This document shows positions 6,501 through 6,683 of a stretch of DNA of 6,683 nucleotides, piece after piece. The DNA is taken from positions 1 through 6,683 of the forward strand of contig DASTUP010000108.1 in NCBI GenBank assembly GCA_035759585.1, in the 5' to 3' direction. Source of the DNA: CAMLLJ01 sp035759585. Its GTDB lineage: Bacteria; Gemmatimonadota; Gemmatimonadetes; Gemmatimonadales; GWC2-71-9. Made by a program: the position numbers and the translations under genes. The notes under the pieces were generated by a model, which worked only from the letters and a program-made list of their open reading frames with translations, was not told the DNA's origin and made no database searches. Every line of letters begins with the position of its first letter. Within the stretch, counting starts at the first letter, position 1.

Positions 6501-6506
6501 AGTGTG
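6501..6506 (-). promoter_or_regulatory. Possible -10 element, decarboxylase-like gene
   Basis: The minus strand reads CACACT, then gtacgg, then ATG. This repeats the NANACT plus 6 nt arrangement of the next two genes. The first base is C rather than T, and the best -35 candidate (TGGTGC, 17 bp upstream) is poor. It lies in the 42-bp gap after the DUF1684 stop. Confidence 0.35.
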
Positions 6507-6536
6507 GACCCGCAATGCAACCCGCACCAGACCCGC

Positions 6537-6683
6537 TCAGTGCAGGAGAGAGCCGTCCTTCGCGAGCACGTTCTTCTCGCCCGCCTCGATGCGGAACGGG
6601 AAGCGGTTCTGCTTCGGAGGCAGCGGGCAGTTGAAGTTGTAGCTGAACGCGCACGGCGGCAGGATCGCCGTGTTGAAGTCGAG
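6537..6683 (-). CDS. DUF1684 family protein, C-terminal part
   Basis: Only the last 48 residues and the stop are in the window; the frame is open to the window edge and the gene starts further right. The visible part begins LDFNTAILPPCAFSYNFNCP and continues LPPKQNRFPFRIEAGEKN. That is the highly conserved C-terminal signature of DUF1684: DFN, PPCAF, a second Cys in a CPLPP motif, N-R, and I-x-AGEK. Family members are usually around 200-300 residues, often cytoplasmic, and of unknown biochemical function. The two conserved cysteines and prolines are intact, so nothing here suggests decay. The short tail NVLAKDGSLLH is not conserved as far as I know. It is the first gene of the minus-strand block visible here and may be cotranscribed with the decarboxylase-like gene 42 bp downstream. 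Confidence 0.85.
   Translation of the reverse strand, partial: LDFNTAILPPCAFSYNFNCPLPPKQNRFPFRIEAGEKNVLAKDGSLLH

Overview
The window is GC-rich, almost fully coding, and reads as an ordinary stretch of an actinobacterial chromosome, most likely a member of the Microbacteriaceae. That placement is inferred from codon use, frequent GTG/TTG starts, genes without Shine-Dalgarno sites, an actinobacterial-type family A polymerase without a 5' nuclease, and short palindromic intergenic repeats of the CCCTGAG...CTCGAAGGG type. No mobile element, CRISPR array, tRNA or rRNA was seen.

Layout: on the plus strand, 1-2910 is a large FtsX/MacB-type ABC transporter permease whose N-terminus lies upstream of the window. 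It converges on a block of five minus-strand genes. In transcription order (right to left) these are: the C-terminal end of a DUF1684 protein (6537-6683), a carboxymuconolactone decarboxylase/AhpD-like protein (5913-6494), a Pol I-like DNA polymerase with a degenerate exonuclease region (4140-5876), a class I SAM-dependent methyltransferase (3465-4046), and a small membrane-anchored coiled-coil protein (3083-3340). The convergent gap (2911-3082) holds two copies of a palindromic repeat facing each other. Together they form an approximately 100-bp imperfect inverted repeat centred on a perfect 11-bp palindrome. A third copy, identical over 38 bp to one of the two, sits between the polymerase and methyltransferase genes.

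Regulation: three successive minus-strand genes (decarboxylase-like, polymerase, methyltransferase) have no visible Shine-Dalgarno site. Each has a hexamer of the form NANACT exactly 6 nt before the chosen start codon, as expected of -10 elements driving leaderless transcripts. The small membrane protein gene instead has a strong GGGAGG site placed to suit a TTG start.

The genes do not form an obvious pathway. The permease presumably works with an ATPase encoded upstream of the window. The minus-strand block looks like a set of housekeeping or stress-type genes. I did not find evidence of an undescribed defence or mobile system; the most interesting points are the inverted repeat pair, the leaderless-promoter pattern and the altered motifs of the polymerase.
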